NCBI RefSeq assembly: GCF_029227915.1 | Contig: NC_079887.1 | Coordinates: forward strand, 21,203,650-21,267,649 | Source of the DNA: Hydractinia symbiolongicarpus | Lineage: Eukaryota > Cnidaria > Hydrozoa > Anthoathecata > Hydractiniidae | Direction of reading: 5' to 3' | DNA length: 64,000 nucleotides | Part shown: one piece after another, positions 33,023-45,011 of the stretch | How positions within the stretch are numbered: the first letter of the stretch is position 1 | Layout of the letters: each line of letters opens with the position of its first letter | Position numbers and translations under genes: made by a program | The notes under the pieces: model-generated | What the model was told of the DNA's origin: nothing | Seen by the model: only the letters and a program-made list of their open reading frames with translations | Database searches by the model: none

Positions 33023-33957
33023 ACAACAAAATGGCGCAGTTTAGATCAAGAAATTTTTTGTGTGACAGAGAAATTTTAATTTCAAGGGCACTATCACATT
33101 TAGTTTGATCTGTAGGGATACAAAATTTTACTGATAGTAGTTAGTCAAAAGGATTCCATATAAATTGACCGGTGCAACTCTACTGCAATTTTTGCCTTAT
33201 TAGGAGTGTTTATTAAAAAGTTTGAAAAATGTTAACAAGGAAACAGAAAACAGCGTTTCTAATGGAGGCGCTTATTTGAAGAAGGGCGCTTATGAGAAGA
33301 AGGGAGGAGGTTAGAGGGAATACGGTTAACCCAGTTACTAAGATCTGAATTTGAGTCCTGAAACACATTGTGGAAAGTATTTTAACATTTTATCCATACT
33401 CTTGAAAATTGGGCTGCGAAATTACCAGAAACAACTTATCAATAAAAATAATATGTTCGCGAAAGGATTCTTTTTTCTTTTCTTGGTAAATTGTTGAAGG
33501 CTTTGGACGACATTAAGCATGTTTTTTGTTGTGTTCTGTTAAATCATAAGGAAATATCTTAATGTTTTTTTGTAATTGTCAGTCAATTATGTGAGCCAGG
33601 TCAAAAGAAAAATAATTTTTTTATAAAATATCTTAAAATAATTCGCAAAAATATTAACCCATGCAAAATGCATTTTTTTCACCTTGCAAAAAGAAATTTA
33701 CTTATTTCTGTAATGGCCAGGAAAATGTAAAACAAGTACTTTAGCGGGAAAGTCTTTGCTTATGAAAATAAACATCAAATGTAGTTAACATGCTTCACAT
33801 ATCTAGAATAAATACGTAATAATTATAGCTATACTTGTTACATTTAAAAATTGAATATATATATATCAGGTGAAATATTAAAAAAACTTACTTCAAATGT
33901 GCAAGTTTAACACTAAACAGTGGAACAAATATTTACAAATTCAAAATATCGGCTAAA
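33023..33957. other. Intergenic, nothing recognised
   Basis: AT-rich sequence between the radial spoke head promoter and the MTFP1 3' end. No coding or repeat structure beyond simple (TA)n at 33858-33866 was seen. Confidence 0.5.
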
Positions 33958-33963
33958 TTTATT
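33958..33963 (-). terminator. Poly(A) signal of MTFP1
   Basis: AATAAA on the minus strand, 64 bp downstream of the MTFP1 TAA. Confidence 0.5.
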
Positions 33964-34026
33964 AACAAAGTAAATTCTTTGACGACAAGGTCGAAAGTGA
34001 AAAACCTAAAAAGGTAAATTCTACTG

Positions 34027-37000
34027 TTACTTATGCTTTCTTCGAGAATCTTGTTCCATGATATCGTGGAAGGCTTTTTCTTCATGTGGAAGACGGTGTT
34101 CAACACCCACGTCTTTTGATAACTTTACACCACTGTCTATTACAGCATCCACCAAACTATAACAACAACAATATATTACAATGAAACACAATGGAAATAT
34201 AATGCAATCAGATGAAACAATGTTAATAACATGTAACTTTGGAAAATATCATTTCGGGCATACAATCCAGTAGACAGTAGACATCATCAGAGTCTGATGA
34301 TGTCTACTGGAATGTGTAGACGAATATATAGATTCTAAAGAAAATCGTTTTACATCCCTCTGATTTTCAATGATTAAGCTTCTGGTTATTTTATTTATAA
34401 ACATGTAACTTGAAATAACAGATGGGACGAAATATTTTTTATCTGTTAACGACAAAGAACGAATTTCTAACCGATCAATTGGTTTGATTATAACTGGTAT
34501 ACACCCAAGTCCAATTGAAGTAACCAAATATTTCTGTCTTGTTGGCGATAACAATGATGACATCATACTTCTGATTACAATATTTGACATCCAACAAATT
34601 CGATTGATTGTAAAACCAGGTATGATGACAGAAGCAAGACCTTGCCATACTGCAGCTTCAATAAACATTTCTATTGCCTTCTTATTTGGTGACTTTTTAT
34701 TTGTAGATAAATCTTCCTGCATAATTTGAGAAACATTAGAAAAGATAAAATAGGTTGGCACAGAAAAGCTGAAGTTACTGCAGCTTAGATTTACCGACAT
34801 ATCGCCTTATCCCAGAATATTAACGAGGCACAAATTAACGATCATGAAATTAACACATACCTATAACAACTTATTTAGGCTAACTGACTTACAAAAAACA
34901 TTACAATAACCGGAATCAGGAAATATGGGTTCATTAATCATTAATAAGGGTTTATTAAAAGCTAAGTTGTTGAAAAGCTAAGTTGTTATAAGTTGTTGAC
35001 AATATCAGATGCCCTGCAGCTTGCCTTAATAACATTAGACTAGTAAACCGTATCAGGACAAACTAAATAACAAAGTATACATGTGCGCAAGTTTTGTATT
35101 GTAATCGCTAGAATATACATTTTAAAACTTTAATTACAGCTCTTAAATTAACTAGTCATTTTTTTAAACGTGCTGGATATATACGTTAAAGGGGTAATGA
35201 GGGGCATTTTATTAATGCGAATTTCCAAAATTTCTCGTTAATTTTGTGCTTCATTAATTTCTTTGACTAAGGTATAACATCATTTAAGTAAACAGATTTT
35301 ACAATTATTAATGGTCATAAAGTTTGGTTTTGCTTATGTTCCTACTCAGTCTAAAAACTATTTACCTTCTTTACGTTGAATGCTTTAGAAGTTGCATCAG
35401 ACAAACAATAAGTTGATGCCACAACATAACTCAACCTCACAAAACTCACTGGTATGAGCTGTCGGAAGGCTTCACCAACTTCATTTGCATATCCTAAATG
35501 TAAAGTATCGGCATAAGAAGCACAAATAAAAATTATGAACAGTTCAAGACTCAATCAAGTTTAAAATTCTACATAATCTAAGAGCAATGCAGAATATGAA
35601 TTCTCTTACAATTCGTTCTCAAGTTACCATCTATATATAAATAAAAAGAAAATTGTTTTCTTGCTATTAAGAAAAAAATATGAACAAATCAGGCTGAAAA
35701 AGGCTCAAAAATAAGACTCGGCTTGACTCAGGGCACTGTACTGCTTCTTTAAAAAAGTGTTAATAAGATAAAATATTAGCACATGGTATGTAATATTTTG
35801 GTGACAATTTGATAATTTATATTTTTCCTTTTATATATATAACTACCTCAAAAAATTTTTGTGTTTAAAATCTCTATCTCTTTAAAAATAGCTCTATTTA
35901 TGTCAAAATGGTTGTGTACAGCATTTTTAGAAAATCCCAGCAAAACCAGATTTTTACAGAATTTGTTTTGGTTGCACATAGCTTAATGTTGGAATCACTG
36001 ACGCCGTAATGTATTGGGTAAAACTATCACACTTTGTGTGAGAGACTGAGTTTTGATTGAATGTTACCATGGCCCCGGATTACCAAACCCATATGAGGGA
36101 AATGGCACACTGTGTGAACCGTGAGTGGTAGAGCGCAGACCCTAATTAGGTCTGCATAGCTTAAAATGGGCATTAAATACTCTAGGGCTCCCTATCTAAG
36201 ACATTGCCCCTTTAGGAAATAATAGACAGGGTATTTTATTTTTGATATTTGAGAAGCTAGCCATGTAAAATATGCACATATATCTTTCTATTTACTGCAA
36301 AACCCAAACAGAAAGCTCACAAAGGCCATTTTGTTTTGAAATAATAGTGTCTGGATTGTAGGTCTCTTTTTGACCTTTCTTATTCTAAATACTTTGTATC
36401 TATAGGATTATTCATTTTTTTCACAAGTTAAGATGAAAATAATCATCACATTCTCTAGCCATGTATAAACCTTAAACTAACTAGTTTAAACATAATTTCG
36501 AGGCAGCATCCTGCGCAAGTCAGTTAGCTAGCTTGCTACAGCTAGCCTTATTTACTCCTATTCTTTAAAGTTTTTATTCGGTTTGGTAAACAAATGGAGT
36601 TAGGTAGCTAGCGTATGATCCGCCAACTTCGTGAATCCGATAACTCCTAAAAATGCTTTCGAAGCCTACAACAACTTACCACAGCTCTGTCTACCATTTT
36701 TAATAAATGAATTCGATTCAGGGGGTTTGATACTACCACTTAATCATTTTAGGGGTGTCCGAACTCGCGCATGACAAAAATTTGGCAGTAAGTTCAGCCG
36801 GCTACACCTTTTTGTGATTTTCAAGTCAAGCGTGACAGTGGTCATTTTTTGATATATATTGTTATCTCAGTTAATTGATTATAATTATGGTCATGTTATA
36901 TATACCTTTTTTGAGGGTCCAATGATTCGAGAAGGTTTTCTAATGAATATTTTAATTTTTAAAATATTTTTGCTAGTCATCAGAAAGCAACGTGTTTTTC

Positions 37001-37523
37001 AAATTTCAGGAGTTGAGGGATCCATCACGGCATTATCGGATGATAGTACATGTCGGATCCGGCATATTTGTCCACAAATAAATGTATTTTTTTCCTGTCA
37101 TACAGTCCGCGACAGATAGCGCTACGATAATAAAAGTTTGAAATAATAATTAATAAGTTCCAAATTAAATTTTTAAGGTCTCTTTAAAGTTTAAAAATAA
37201 TAATAATATTATTATTATTTTTAAGTTACAGGGAAACCATTTTGGTTTCTACATTCTTTTTTCCTTGTTGCATACCTAGTTAGGAAAAATTTAGCTAATG
37301 TAGCTAGCTAAAATGTTCGTCAGGAAAAATTATCATTAAATAACAGCTAGCTAGCTACCTAAATGGTTTCATTCAACGTTAGCGTTGATGATGTTAGCGC
37401 AGCTTACAGCAAGCAGCAGAAAATTCATGTTACATGTTTACTAAAATCTTAGCTACCTAAATATCGTACTGGAGTGTCCCTGAAGTAATCCAGCGGAACA
37501 TTCTCTTTTTTCTTCTCGTTCAT
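34027..37523 (-). CDS. MTFP1: Mitochondrial fission process protein 1 (MTP18)
   Basis: Four exons read right to left: 37457-37523, 35366-35493, 34472-34716 and 34027-34156. Donors are GTAGCT, GTAAAT and GTTAGA; acceptors are TTTAG, TATGCAG and TTATAG. Phases join (1, 0, 2) to 189 residues. Diagnostic blocks are YFRDTPVRYLG at the N-terminus, GYANEVGEAFRQLIP, LSYVVASTYCLSDA, VWQGLASVIIPGFTINRICW and IPVIIKPIDR, each matching MTFP1. The C-terminal VDAVIDSGVKL is followed by a charged tail (HEEKAFHDIMEQDSRRKHK). Known role: mitochondrial inner-membrane protein with several membrane passes that affects DRP1-dependent fission and coupling. Human MTFP1 is 166 residues; the extra length is in the tail. 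It is divergently paired with the stathmin-like gene across 184 bp. Confidence 0.93.
36049..36294 (+). repeat. SINE copy in MTFP1 intron 1
   Basis: It contains TTACCATGGCCC, the degenerate head region GTGAGTGGTAGAGCGCAGAC, then the body CTCTAGGGCTCCCTATCTAA and AATAATAGACAGGGTA, then GCTAGCCATGTAAAATATGC, ending in ATATCTTTCTA. The same order occurs at 43802-43948 and inverted at 51250-51602. Confidence 0.7.
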
Positions 37524-37707
37524 CTAGCTAGGTACTTTTCAGGATGTTTATGTAGGCTTCATATATTATAGCTTCGCTTCTCCTAACTTTACTTCACGTT
37601 GCACCTTACTTGCGGACCGTGCTGGAGACAGCATATTTGTTGACAAAATGACGTATTCAAAATGGCGAATTTAAAAACAAATGCTAATTTGGCGCTGGAC
37701 TGAAAAA
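37524..37707. promoter_or_regulatory. Putative bidirectional promoter, MTFP1 / stathmin-like
   Basis: Only 184 bp separates the MTFP1 ATG (-) from the stathmin-like ATG (+). The spacer contains a relatively GC-rich core (TTGCGGACCGTGCTGGAGAC at 37611-37630), a CRE-half ATGACGTA at 37649 and CAAAATGGCG at 37661. No TATA box near either start is obvious. Shared regulation is inferred from arrangement only. Confidence 0.5.
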
Positions 37708-39094
37708 ATGAAGTCAAACAACTCAGATAAAATGAAGAGTGTTGCACCTAAAAACTACAGTTTTACAATAGAAGTCAATGAAGGTATTGACAGAAAAAAC
37801 CCTAAGCATAATAATAAACCTGTTTTATCGTCTTGCCTACAAAGAAAAGAAGAAACCTACTGGCTCAGAAATTGAGGAAAAAATCAAAATTGCAGAGCTT
37901 CGACGAAAGGTAAATTTATAACTTATGAAAGTTAATGCTAGATTAACTTTTGAAGGATAAATATAGGGTTCCAAGAAATATATTTGCCAGGTTTATTTTT
38001 GCGATTGTATGCAAATTTGCGCCTTTCAAAAGAAATCATGCAAAATTAATCACTGAAATTTAAGACAAGCATTACATAAATTATCTGGAAGTTTTAAGTT
38101 GAGTGCGCTGTGCAGTATATGTTTTAAGAATTTATTTAAAAAATTAATTATCTCTTTGTTTACATTAAAATAGCTGTCGAGACGTAGCCTGGAATAAACT
38201 CGCTCGTTTATGATAATATATATTATTCAATGAAAATGAACTATATATTATTCAATGACCATTAACAGATAAGTGGTAATATTTTTTTTAATTTATTGAT
38301 ACAACAAGCAAAAGTAAGATAGTGATTAGAATAATAATTAGTTAAGATTTCAACATGGCTGCAAAATTGGTTCCTATTCTTCTAAACTACAAAACGTATG
38401 ATTTCTTATTGTTGTTACACGAGGTGTTTTATTCATCAACTTTTTTTACTTTTTCCTACAAAGCATGTCGTTTTTAATATGCACGGAAATCCTTTAGAAT
38501 AAATTAATTTATTTTTTATTTTTTTGCCAAAACAAATGTTTCCGGCTTTGTTTCTTGCTTCCAGTCGAAATACGACAATACAGTTTGGTTTAATTTTTAG
38601 GTACAAAATTTTGCACGATCATAAAGTATTTTTAAGTGGCTTTAAACCCCCCCAGTCTACCAAGATTTATTTTTTTCCTCCTGACTAAACTATTCCATAG
38701 TTTCACCATAGTAACGGGCGGATCTGTCTACCGCTAAAATTTTTGACCATGGTTTTCACAAAATTCAAAAAAATGATTTGTAAAATGAAACCAGGTAGAA
38801 ACCAGATTTATGATCTAATGTGAAATTTTATAGAATGAAATTGAACTTCGAGTTGCAAAGACGATCAGAGAAAGAGAAAAAATGCAGGCATTTGCATTAA
38901 AAATGAACAAATTGCGGCTTCATCATGTTGTCATGGAAAATGATAAAGCACATTGCGGGAAAACCAAGAAAAACGATGGTATTTTAACTAAAAAAGAATA
39001 TGTTAAACTAGCAAGTGAACTATCTATGGAATTTGAGACTCGTGCTGAAAAACTAAACGAAGACATTAAAATTGCAGAAAACTTACAAGTTTAA
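37708..39094 (+). CDS. Stathmin-like coiled-coil protein (tentative)
   Basis: Best model: 37708-37783, 37845-37909 and 38834-39094. Exon 1 opens MKSNNSDKMKSVAPKNYSFT and ends IEVNE. Exon 2 gives KKKPTGSEIEEKIKIAELRR. Exon 3 begins NEIELRVAKTIREREKMQAF and ends SELSMEFETRAEKLNEDIKI-AENLQV before TAA. The order (short beta-like YSFTIEV, Lys-rich linker, then a long charged helix with an ELRRK-type register) resembles the stathmin domain, which caps and sequesters tubulin dimers, but the match is partial. The 61-nt intron 37784-37844 is inferred because the frame shifts by one between exons 1 and 2. Without it there would be a frameshift. An AATAAA lies at 39325-39330. Confidence 0.5.
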
Positions 39095-39344
39095 ATTAGA
39101 AACAGTATGTAAATACCCTTTTAAATACACTGTACACTTTTTGTATTTTTTCAAACCCATGTTAATATTAATTCTGCACTAGCGTCACTATGCGCTATTT
39201 GGTTTATTTATATATTAAACCATTATACTCGTTGTATGTTTTTAAAAAGCAAATCTTGTTTTAATGTGCAATTTTACAAATTACGCATTACTTCTTCAAA
39301 ATTGTTGGAATTAAATATTTCCACAATAAATATTTCTCTTTTTG

Positions 39345-39420
39345 ACAATCACGGATCTCATTTCTTCGCGCCGTCTCGGATACCAAAAAAGCGAGAAATT
39401 GCCCTGGGAACGAGGTTGCT
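39345..39420. mobile_element. Short foldback MITE with GAACGAGGTTG terminus
   Basis: The right end GCCCTGGGAACGAGGTTG belongs to the family at 14706-14785. The left end CAATCACGGATCTCATTTCT pairs weakly with it, and TCTCGG..AGCGAGA makes an inner hairpin. Confidence 0.45.
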
Positions 39421-40287
39421 GTAACCCTAAACTTGTTGGCACCTATAATAGTATAATAATAGGTTTAAAGTTTACCTACCAGTTAAAAACAAATTGATTC
39501 CATATGAAAGAACCTAAAAAATTGTCCATAAATTCATTGTTTTGGAAAATCTTTATTGATTTTCCAGTTTCCTTATTACATGAAATTAACTTTAAAACAG
39601 GACGTCATACATTGTTGAATGGTTGAAAAGCAGCATGGGTGGTTCGCGCTAGGAATGGCGCCGTAGTTAAATTTTAGAAAAATTTTACTACAACTTGTTC
39701 TAACCACGTTAATTTCATGTTTTTACAAAGCCGCATTAGTTTTATGCATCCGAAATGAAAATATGGAACGAACATGTTGCTATCATGTGCGTGAATTTTC
39801 TGAGTTGTTAATTTCCTGTAATTAGGTAGTACTTTACCGATTCGATAAATATTCAAAATTATGACATCATCAAGTAGCTCTAAAACAAATAATTGGTGTT
39901 ATTAATCATAGAATTATTAAAAATTCATATAAAATGTTTAAAATGCTAAATTTAATGCCTAAAATCATTTATAAGCCTAACGCCTTAGTAAAACTGTTAA
40001 ATACAACACCTCACAGCTACTTAATGATGTGATGCATGATTAGTGGAACTTTCTTAGAAATAATCACGATTTTTTAACAAGATATAAATTACTAGACAAC
40101 CTTTTGAGCTTTTTCGTATGAAATCAACTTGTTTCAAAGTGAGAGGTAGAGATTTTCTTCTCAAGCGTTTTATATAGAATTAATACCGTTCTAAAATTTA
40201 GAAAGCAATGCATTTGTTGATGAAAAATTGTGGTACGAGCTCTTAGGTAGAAGTGAAAAGCGCAAAACACCAGTAAATGTAAACAGT
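39421..40287. other. Convergent 3' flanks, no gene seen
   Basis: AT-rich region between the stathmin-like 3' end and the neuferricin poly(A) signal. No coding potential recognised. Confidence 0.45.
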
Positions 40288-40293
40288 TTTATT
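40288..40293 (-). terminator. Poly(A) signal of neuferricin
   Basis: AATAAA on the minus strand about 195 bp downstream of the TAA at 40486-40488. Confidence 0.45.
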
Positions 40294-40485
40294 TTAATTC
40301 TTAAACAAACACCTAAATAATATTAAATATAAATAAAACCTAATATATAAAAATATATACAGTATAACAAAGTATTAAATAACAATTCTCACAAAAGTAT
40401 ACATACAAAATCTAATTAACATTTGTTTTTTCTTTATCTTTCAGTTTGATTTTCACCATTTCATCATTGCTATAAAAATCAAATG

Positions 40486-43400
40486 TTATGTCCCCTTAAT
40501 TTTACATTTTCTAGCCGTGGGTGGACAGTTTGCGTACTCCTTAAATCTAGGATCAGAGAAATGCTCTCGTTTTATGCAAGCGCAGCGATGAGATGTTTTA
40601 CCAGGTTTGAAGAACATACGAGGATATCCTATCCAGTCCCTTCGAACACCACCACTAAGATATGAAAAAATAATAATATTAAATACATAGGAGGTCAGGC
40701 AATTAGAGGAAGGATGTGGTCAACTAGTGGTTCTTTAATGATAAAAATTCTTTTTTGTTTTGTTTGAAAGATATATTTCCTTTTCATAAAAAAATTCTCT
40801 GTTTTTCAAAAGAAACAAATCAGAATAGTTTTTCTGGCCAATACAGACCAGAATATCTTAAAAACATCCTACGAAAAACCTCCTAAGAAAAATTACAAGT
40901 TATTGTGTATCAAAAAACTACTTGTACCATTGGATAAAACTTGAGAGAATAAAAATTGATATTCATAGATTGTAGTTCTAATTAAACCATTTTGATTCAT
41001 ATAATGCCTTTAAATAAATCACAAAGAAAACTGCTGCTCAGAAAAGTGGCACAAATGTCAAAAATACTTGAACTGTATAAAATTATTGCAGATTTGCAGA
41101 AAAATAATTCTAAAAACAGGATCTTGCAGTCTATAATAAAAACGTTATCCCAAGGTGTGTTTAATAGATAATAACAAAGATTGTGTATACCTTGCCTGTC
41201 CACACGAAATTTCTGTTCCAGTATCAGCTGTCCAATGCGAATTGCATCCTGGAAAAAGTATATTGTCATTTTCGTCACTAGCTTTTTCTTTCTTTCCTGC
41301 TTCATATCCAGCTTGGAAAACTCGGAAACCTTCCCTTTGTGTTCCTGCAGAATCATAAAAATATCCATCCACTTTACCAATATATATGTAGTCTTTATAA
41401 TACATTTGCATCCAGTCCATCAAACCTACGTAATCTTGTGGCTTTAGTCCTTCAATGTTATCAGTTAAACCTTTTCCATTAAATTCACCAGTAACGAAAG
41501 CACATGAACCATCAATACCAGCAAAAAAACTGTACCCGCCATCTTTCCCATAATGTTTTCTACCTTTTGTCACATCAAATACTTTTCCTTAAAAAAACAA
41601 ATACAAGTTTTTAAATTTATGTGATAGTATGGGCAAATAAATACATCCGTGGTTTAGTCAAGATAATGGCAATCGATAGATGGAGTTTGATTGAAATTTC
41701 CTAATCTCTATAACAATAGCTGTCGTCTGTCTGTCTCTGTGCGGACCCCCGCTGAGTTAGAAAATGATGTTGCGGAAACACAAACATCAAATGCAATATA
41801 TGTTTATCCACTTTGTTGTGATGGGTAAATATAAAGGACAGGCGACTCAGTGGATTTTTCCATGGGCCACGGACTAGTCCCTTTAATAATAACCGAATTC
41901 CGTCTGTCCATCCGCGAAAGGCGTGTCCTGTTACGGAAACACAAAATGCGATAAATAAAGAACAGGCGACTTCGCGGATTTTTACACGGGCTAACGACTA
42001 GTCCATATAATAATACGCTAAGTGTGCCTGTCTGTCTGTAACAGGCAAAGCAGATGTGTTGTTTTTTCTAAAAAAACATCCGTGGTAACATGTAACTTTT
42101 GCTAAACTTTTATTTTTATTCTGTATTTTGTGTGCTTTTGATTTAAGATTTTTGTTTTATGGGTAATTTATTTTATTGTTCTCATAAAAACCTTTGTGAA
42201 TGATGTAAACTTTATTACACCCAAGTTACAGGTAATTAATTTTTATTATTCCCTTAAGCCGAATCTCCACCAGACGATATTAGCGACGATTTTTGTGATG
42301 GAATGTAGAAACCAATTCAACTTTTTAACATGACGAAAATCGCGACCAATCAAATTCGAGTATTTATGACGATCGTCGTAATAGTCCCGTATAGTTTGTC
42401 TAGTTGTATGAAAAACACATTGGTTTTATTTATTCTCGCTTGAATGGAACTAACAACAAAATGCTTCGACAAAAAAAACTTCGCTGTTTTTTTATTTGGT
42501 ATCTATAGTGGATTTCTCCACGGGACTAAATACTAGTTACAAATAATGATAAAGACCAGGTACAAGTACAAGTTTCCAGAATAAGGCAACACTGTAGGTG
42601 CAGTTTGGTTGATTGAGGGAATTTGGATGCGAATCACTTTTTAAAAAATTGTACTGTTATCGTTTTACTACTTATAGACATTTCATATAGGGTGTCTGAT
42701 TGGTAATGGGAAATAGTCCAACTTTCCATGCTTTTTTGTATTAGAATAGGAAATTTAAGGGGGTTCGTGGTCACAAACCTATGTCAACATAAAAAGTTTA
42801 GAGTTTTCGAAATATTAACGTATACACACACAACTTAGCTTTTGTGAATATGAACATCCTAAGATAAAACTTCACAAAGTCAGCGTTGTGCAAAAAAAAA
42901 TATGTCTAAACTACATGGGAAAAATACTCCCTTTCAATTTAAGACAAAGAGCAAATCAATTTTCCAGGAGATTTCTAGTAAAATAGCTGACACTTATAAA
43001 CAACTCAAGAACATTTCTAGGACCATGCTACATATAATAGTTTTTAGGAGTTTCCAGGAGCATACAATCCTGCATAAAATAGGGTCAGGCTGTATAAATT
43101 TCCAGAATCTTTTTTTTTTTACGTAAGAAACATCCATGCTGAATCAAAAGTGTGTCAATAACCTATACCTTAAAAGAAGGAAATGTTTACATAATACTTT
43201 GTAATTTCAATAGTCTTCCCATATATATATATTTTTTTCTTGGACTGCAGATACCCCAAAAAATTGCAACATATACTTGTTATATACATGTATATATAGA
43301 TCACTACTTTAATAAAAGTTTGTGTTTGGTGGATTAATTGATCACTTTGGCAAAGAAGGACATCACCATTAAGCAACAACAAATGAATCAGAAATTTCTG

Positions 43401-43753
43401 AATAAATGTGTAAAAAAATATTAGTTCAAGAAATTCTTACCTAATATTGCCAAGTAGATTTTATCTGCTTCGCCAGAATATTTTTTTAATTCCTCCTTAG
43501 ACATAATTACTTCTTTATGCAATTCTTCAGTATTGATATATCCCAATTTGTGAAGAAAATAGTCTTTTATTGACAATTCTGCAGGGAGCTTTTCTCCCAG
43601 TCGCATGTACAAGTTCAATAGACCATAATTAAATTCCAATGGGATCAACACAGATCCTGTTACAATCACAATACTGGAATAAACAATGAAGGTTGTCCAG
43701 CTGGGACAGGAATGTACTGGTTTAGAGCAGTACATTCCTTTCTCATCATCCAT
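40486..43753 (-). CDS. CYB5D2: Neuferricin (cytochrome b5 domain-containing 2)
   Basis: Three exons read right to left: 43441-43753, 41191-41587 and 40486-40654. Donors are GTAAGA and GTATAC; acceptors are TTTAAG and TCTTAG. Phases 1 and 2 join to 292 residues. The N-terminus has a hydrophobic segment (WTTFIVYSSIVIVTG, about residues 21-40), a likely signal anchor. The MAPR-type cytochrome b5 fold follows: LKKYSGEADKIYLAILG, GKVFDVTKGRKHYG, GGYSFFAGIDGSCAFVTGEF, LKPQDYVGLMDWMQMYYKDY. The C-terminal Cys-rich part (FPGCNSHW, ISCGQASGG, VRRDWIGYPRMFFKPG, RCACIK, CPP) matches neuferricin. Tyr residues in YAILG and HYG positions are candidate haem ligands of MAPR proteins. Known role: secreted or ER haem-binding protein linked to neurogenesis. 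The upstream in-frame TTG codon at 43774 is not used as a start. Confidence 0.93.
41682..42004 (+). repeat. Dispersed repeat, two tandem partial copies
   Basis: The first copy (41700-41881) matches 16204-16381 inverted, with GTCTGTCTGTCTC, ACAAACATCAAATGCAATAT and the GGATTTTTCCATGGGCCACG end. A shorter second copy (41884-42004) ends TTTTTACACGGGCTAACGAC. It lies in the neuferricin intron. Confidence 0.6.
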
Positions 43754-43801
43754 CTTCTTGTAGATAAAATACAACTACCTTAAAGAATAATGAAGATCAA
43801 T

Positions 43802-43948
43802 GGATTGGGGCTGCGTAGCTCAAAATAAGCATTAAATACTCAAAGACTCCCCCATTTAAGACATGGCCCCTCCTGGAAATAATAGACAGGGTATGTCCCT
43901 CGATATTTGTGAGGCTAGCCATGTAAAATATGTACATCTATCTTACCT
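43802..43948 (+). repeat. SINE copy, 5'-truncated
   Basis: It contains GCTGCGTAGCTCAAAATAAG, ATGGCCCCTCCTGGAAATAA, TAGACAGGGTATGTCCCTCG and AGCCATGTAAAATATGTACA, ending ATCTATCTTA. This is the same body as 51250-51602 in the opposite orientation. Confidence 0.75.
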
Positions 43949-44127
43949 TTTCGCCTTTCTATCTCCAGGCTTGGGCCCTTCAGACTAAACTGGTAGGTCT
44001 GCAGCAGCCGTGTGGTACGCTAAAAATAACGCCTTGTGTAATTTCCTGACTATAGGCCCCTAAAGTTTTTTGCACTCGAGATTCTTTTCTAAAGACTTTC
44101 TAGGGTTTATTGCCTATATGTCAAACC

Positions 44128-44190
44128 GCTAGCGCTAAGTTGATGGCCCCGATGTTAAAAAGCCAAAAGTCACTGGGGACGAGGTTGGGT
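44128..44190. mobile_element. Short CCTGGGGACGAGGTTG-type repeat
   Basis: GATGTTAAAAAGCC..CACTGGGGACGAGGTTG belongs to the family at 14706-14785. It abuts the TTAA-bounded element that starts at 44197. Confidence 0.5.
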
Positions 44191-44196
44191 ATTGTC

Positions 44197-44937
44197 TTAA
44201 CCCTATTCGGTCCGGGGTTTTTCGAACATACTATGACCGGGGGAAGGGGGATTCCGCCCCCCCCCCTCAATAACTTTTCATAGGGTTGTTCAAATTGAAT
44301 CAAACTTGGCACACTTATAGTACGTCATAAAATGAACAAAATGGCGGCAATAAATTTTTGCTTGCGTCAGCACATTTTCAGAAGCTTGGAAATTGTTAAA
44401 AATGCCATTATCTGCTTAAAATATAATGTTCTAGAACGAATTTTTACATTCTGTTTGAAGTTTCTGAAAACTAAATAAAAATTTTTTAACATATCTTCCG
44501 GTTTTTACATAGATCGATTAAAAAATTGCCAAAAATTGTCCGAAAATCCGTTTTTTTCCGATTTTCGGGTAAAATCCGACAAAATCGGGAAATTGAATTA
44601 GTCACGTGTCAAAATTATTCAAAATGATTTTTCTTGACGAAACAAAGTTGTGTTCCAAGTTTCAAGTTCTAAGGATAATCCTAACAGGAGTTATTATATT
44701 TTCCCAATTATAAGGATTTCATAGAGATTTTAGGGGTAGTTTCGAGTAATGGCCAATATCAAAGCCTCTGAATGGTATGGGACCTAAAAATTTAGCATGC
44801 AGGTGTCTAATAGATAAATGTTGAAACTCAGTAAGTATCATAGCCATATAAGAAAGCAATCAGGAGTTATTAAAAAAAACCGTCAGGGGGGGGGCGGAAT
44901 CCGCCCCCCCCCCCCCCCCCGGACCGAATAGGGTTAA
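44197..44937. mobile_element. 741-bp TTAA-bounded MITE, relative of 19157-19343
   Basis: Starts TTAACCCTATTCGGTCCGGG and ends with the exact inverse CCGAATAGGGTTAA after a run of 17 Cs. Subterminal GGGGGGATTCCGCC-type blocks near both ends (about 44245 and 44890) pair with each other. It has no open reading frame of note. The 187-bp element at 19157 keeps only the two ends, so it is an internally deleted derivative. Confidence 0.75.
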
Positions 44938-45011
44938 GAAACATGAGTATTGAAAACCAAGTAAAGAGAATATTTTTGTATAATTGGAAGAAAAAATGCA
45001 GGGAAAGTAGA

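Noticed and set aside
36680-36700. MVDRAV with a GTAAGT donor on the minus strand as MTFP1 exon 1
   Set aside because: It ends in phase 0 and the next exon needs phase 1; the exon at 37457-37523 gives the right phase and the YFRDTPVRYLG family motif.
40660-41190. Micro-exon in neuferricin to supply a VWCS motif
   Set aside because: Joining the two flanking exons directly gives ISCGQASGG, the same length as the family segment, so none is needed.
43754-43774. Longer neuferricin start
   Set aside because: The upstream codon is TTG, not ATG; the first ATG is at 43751-43753.
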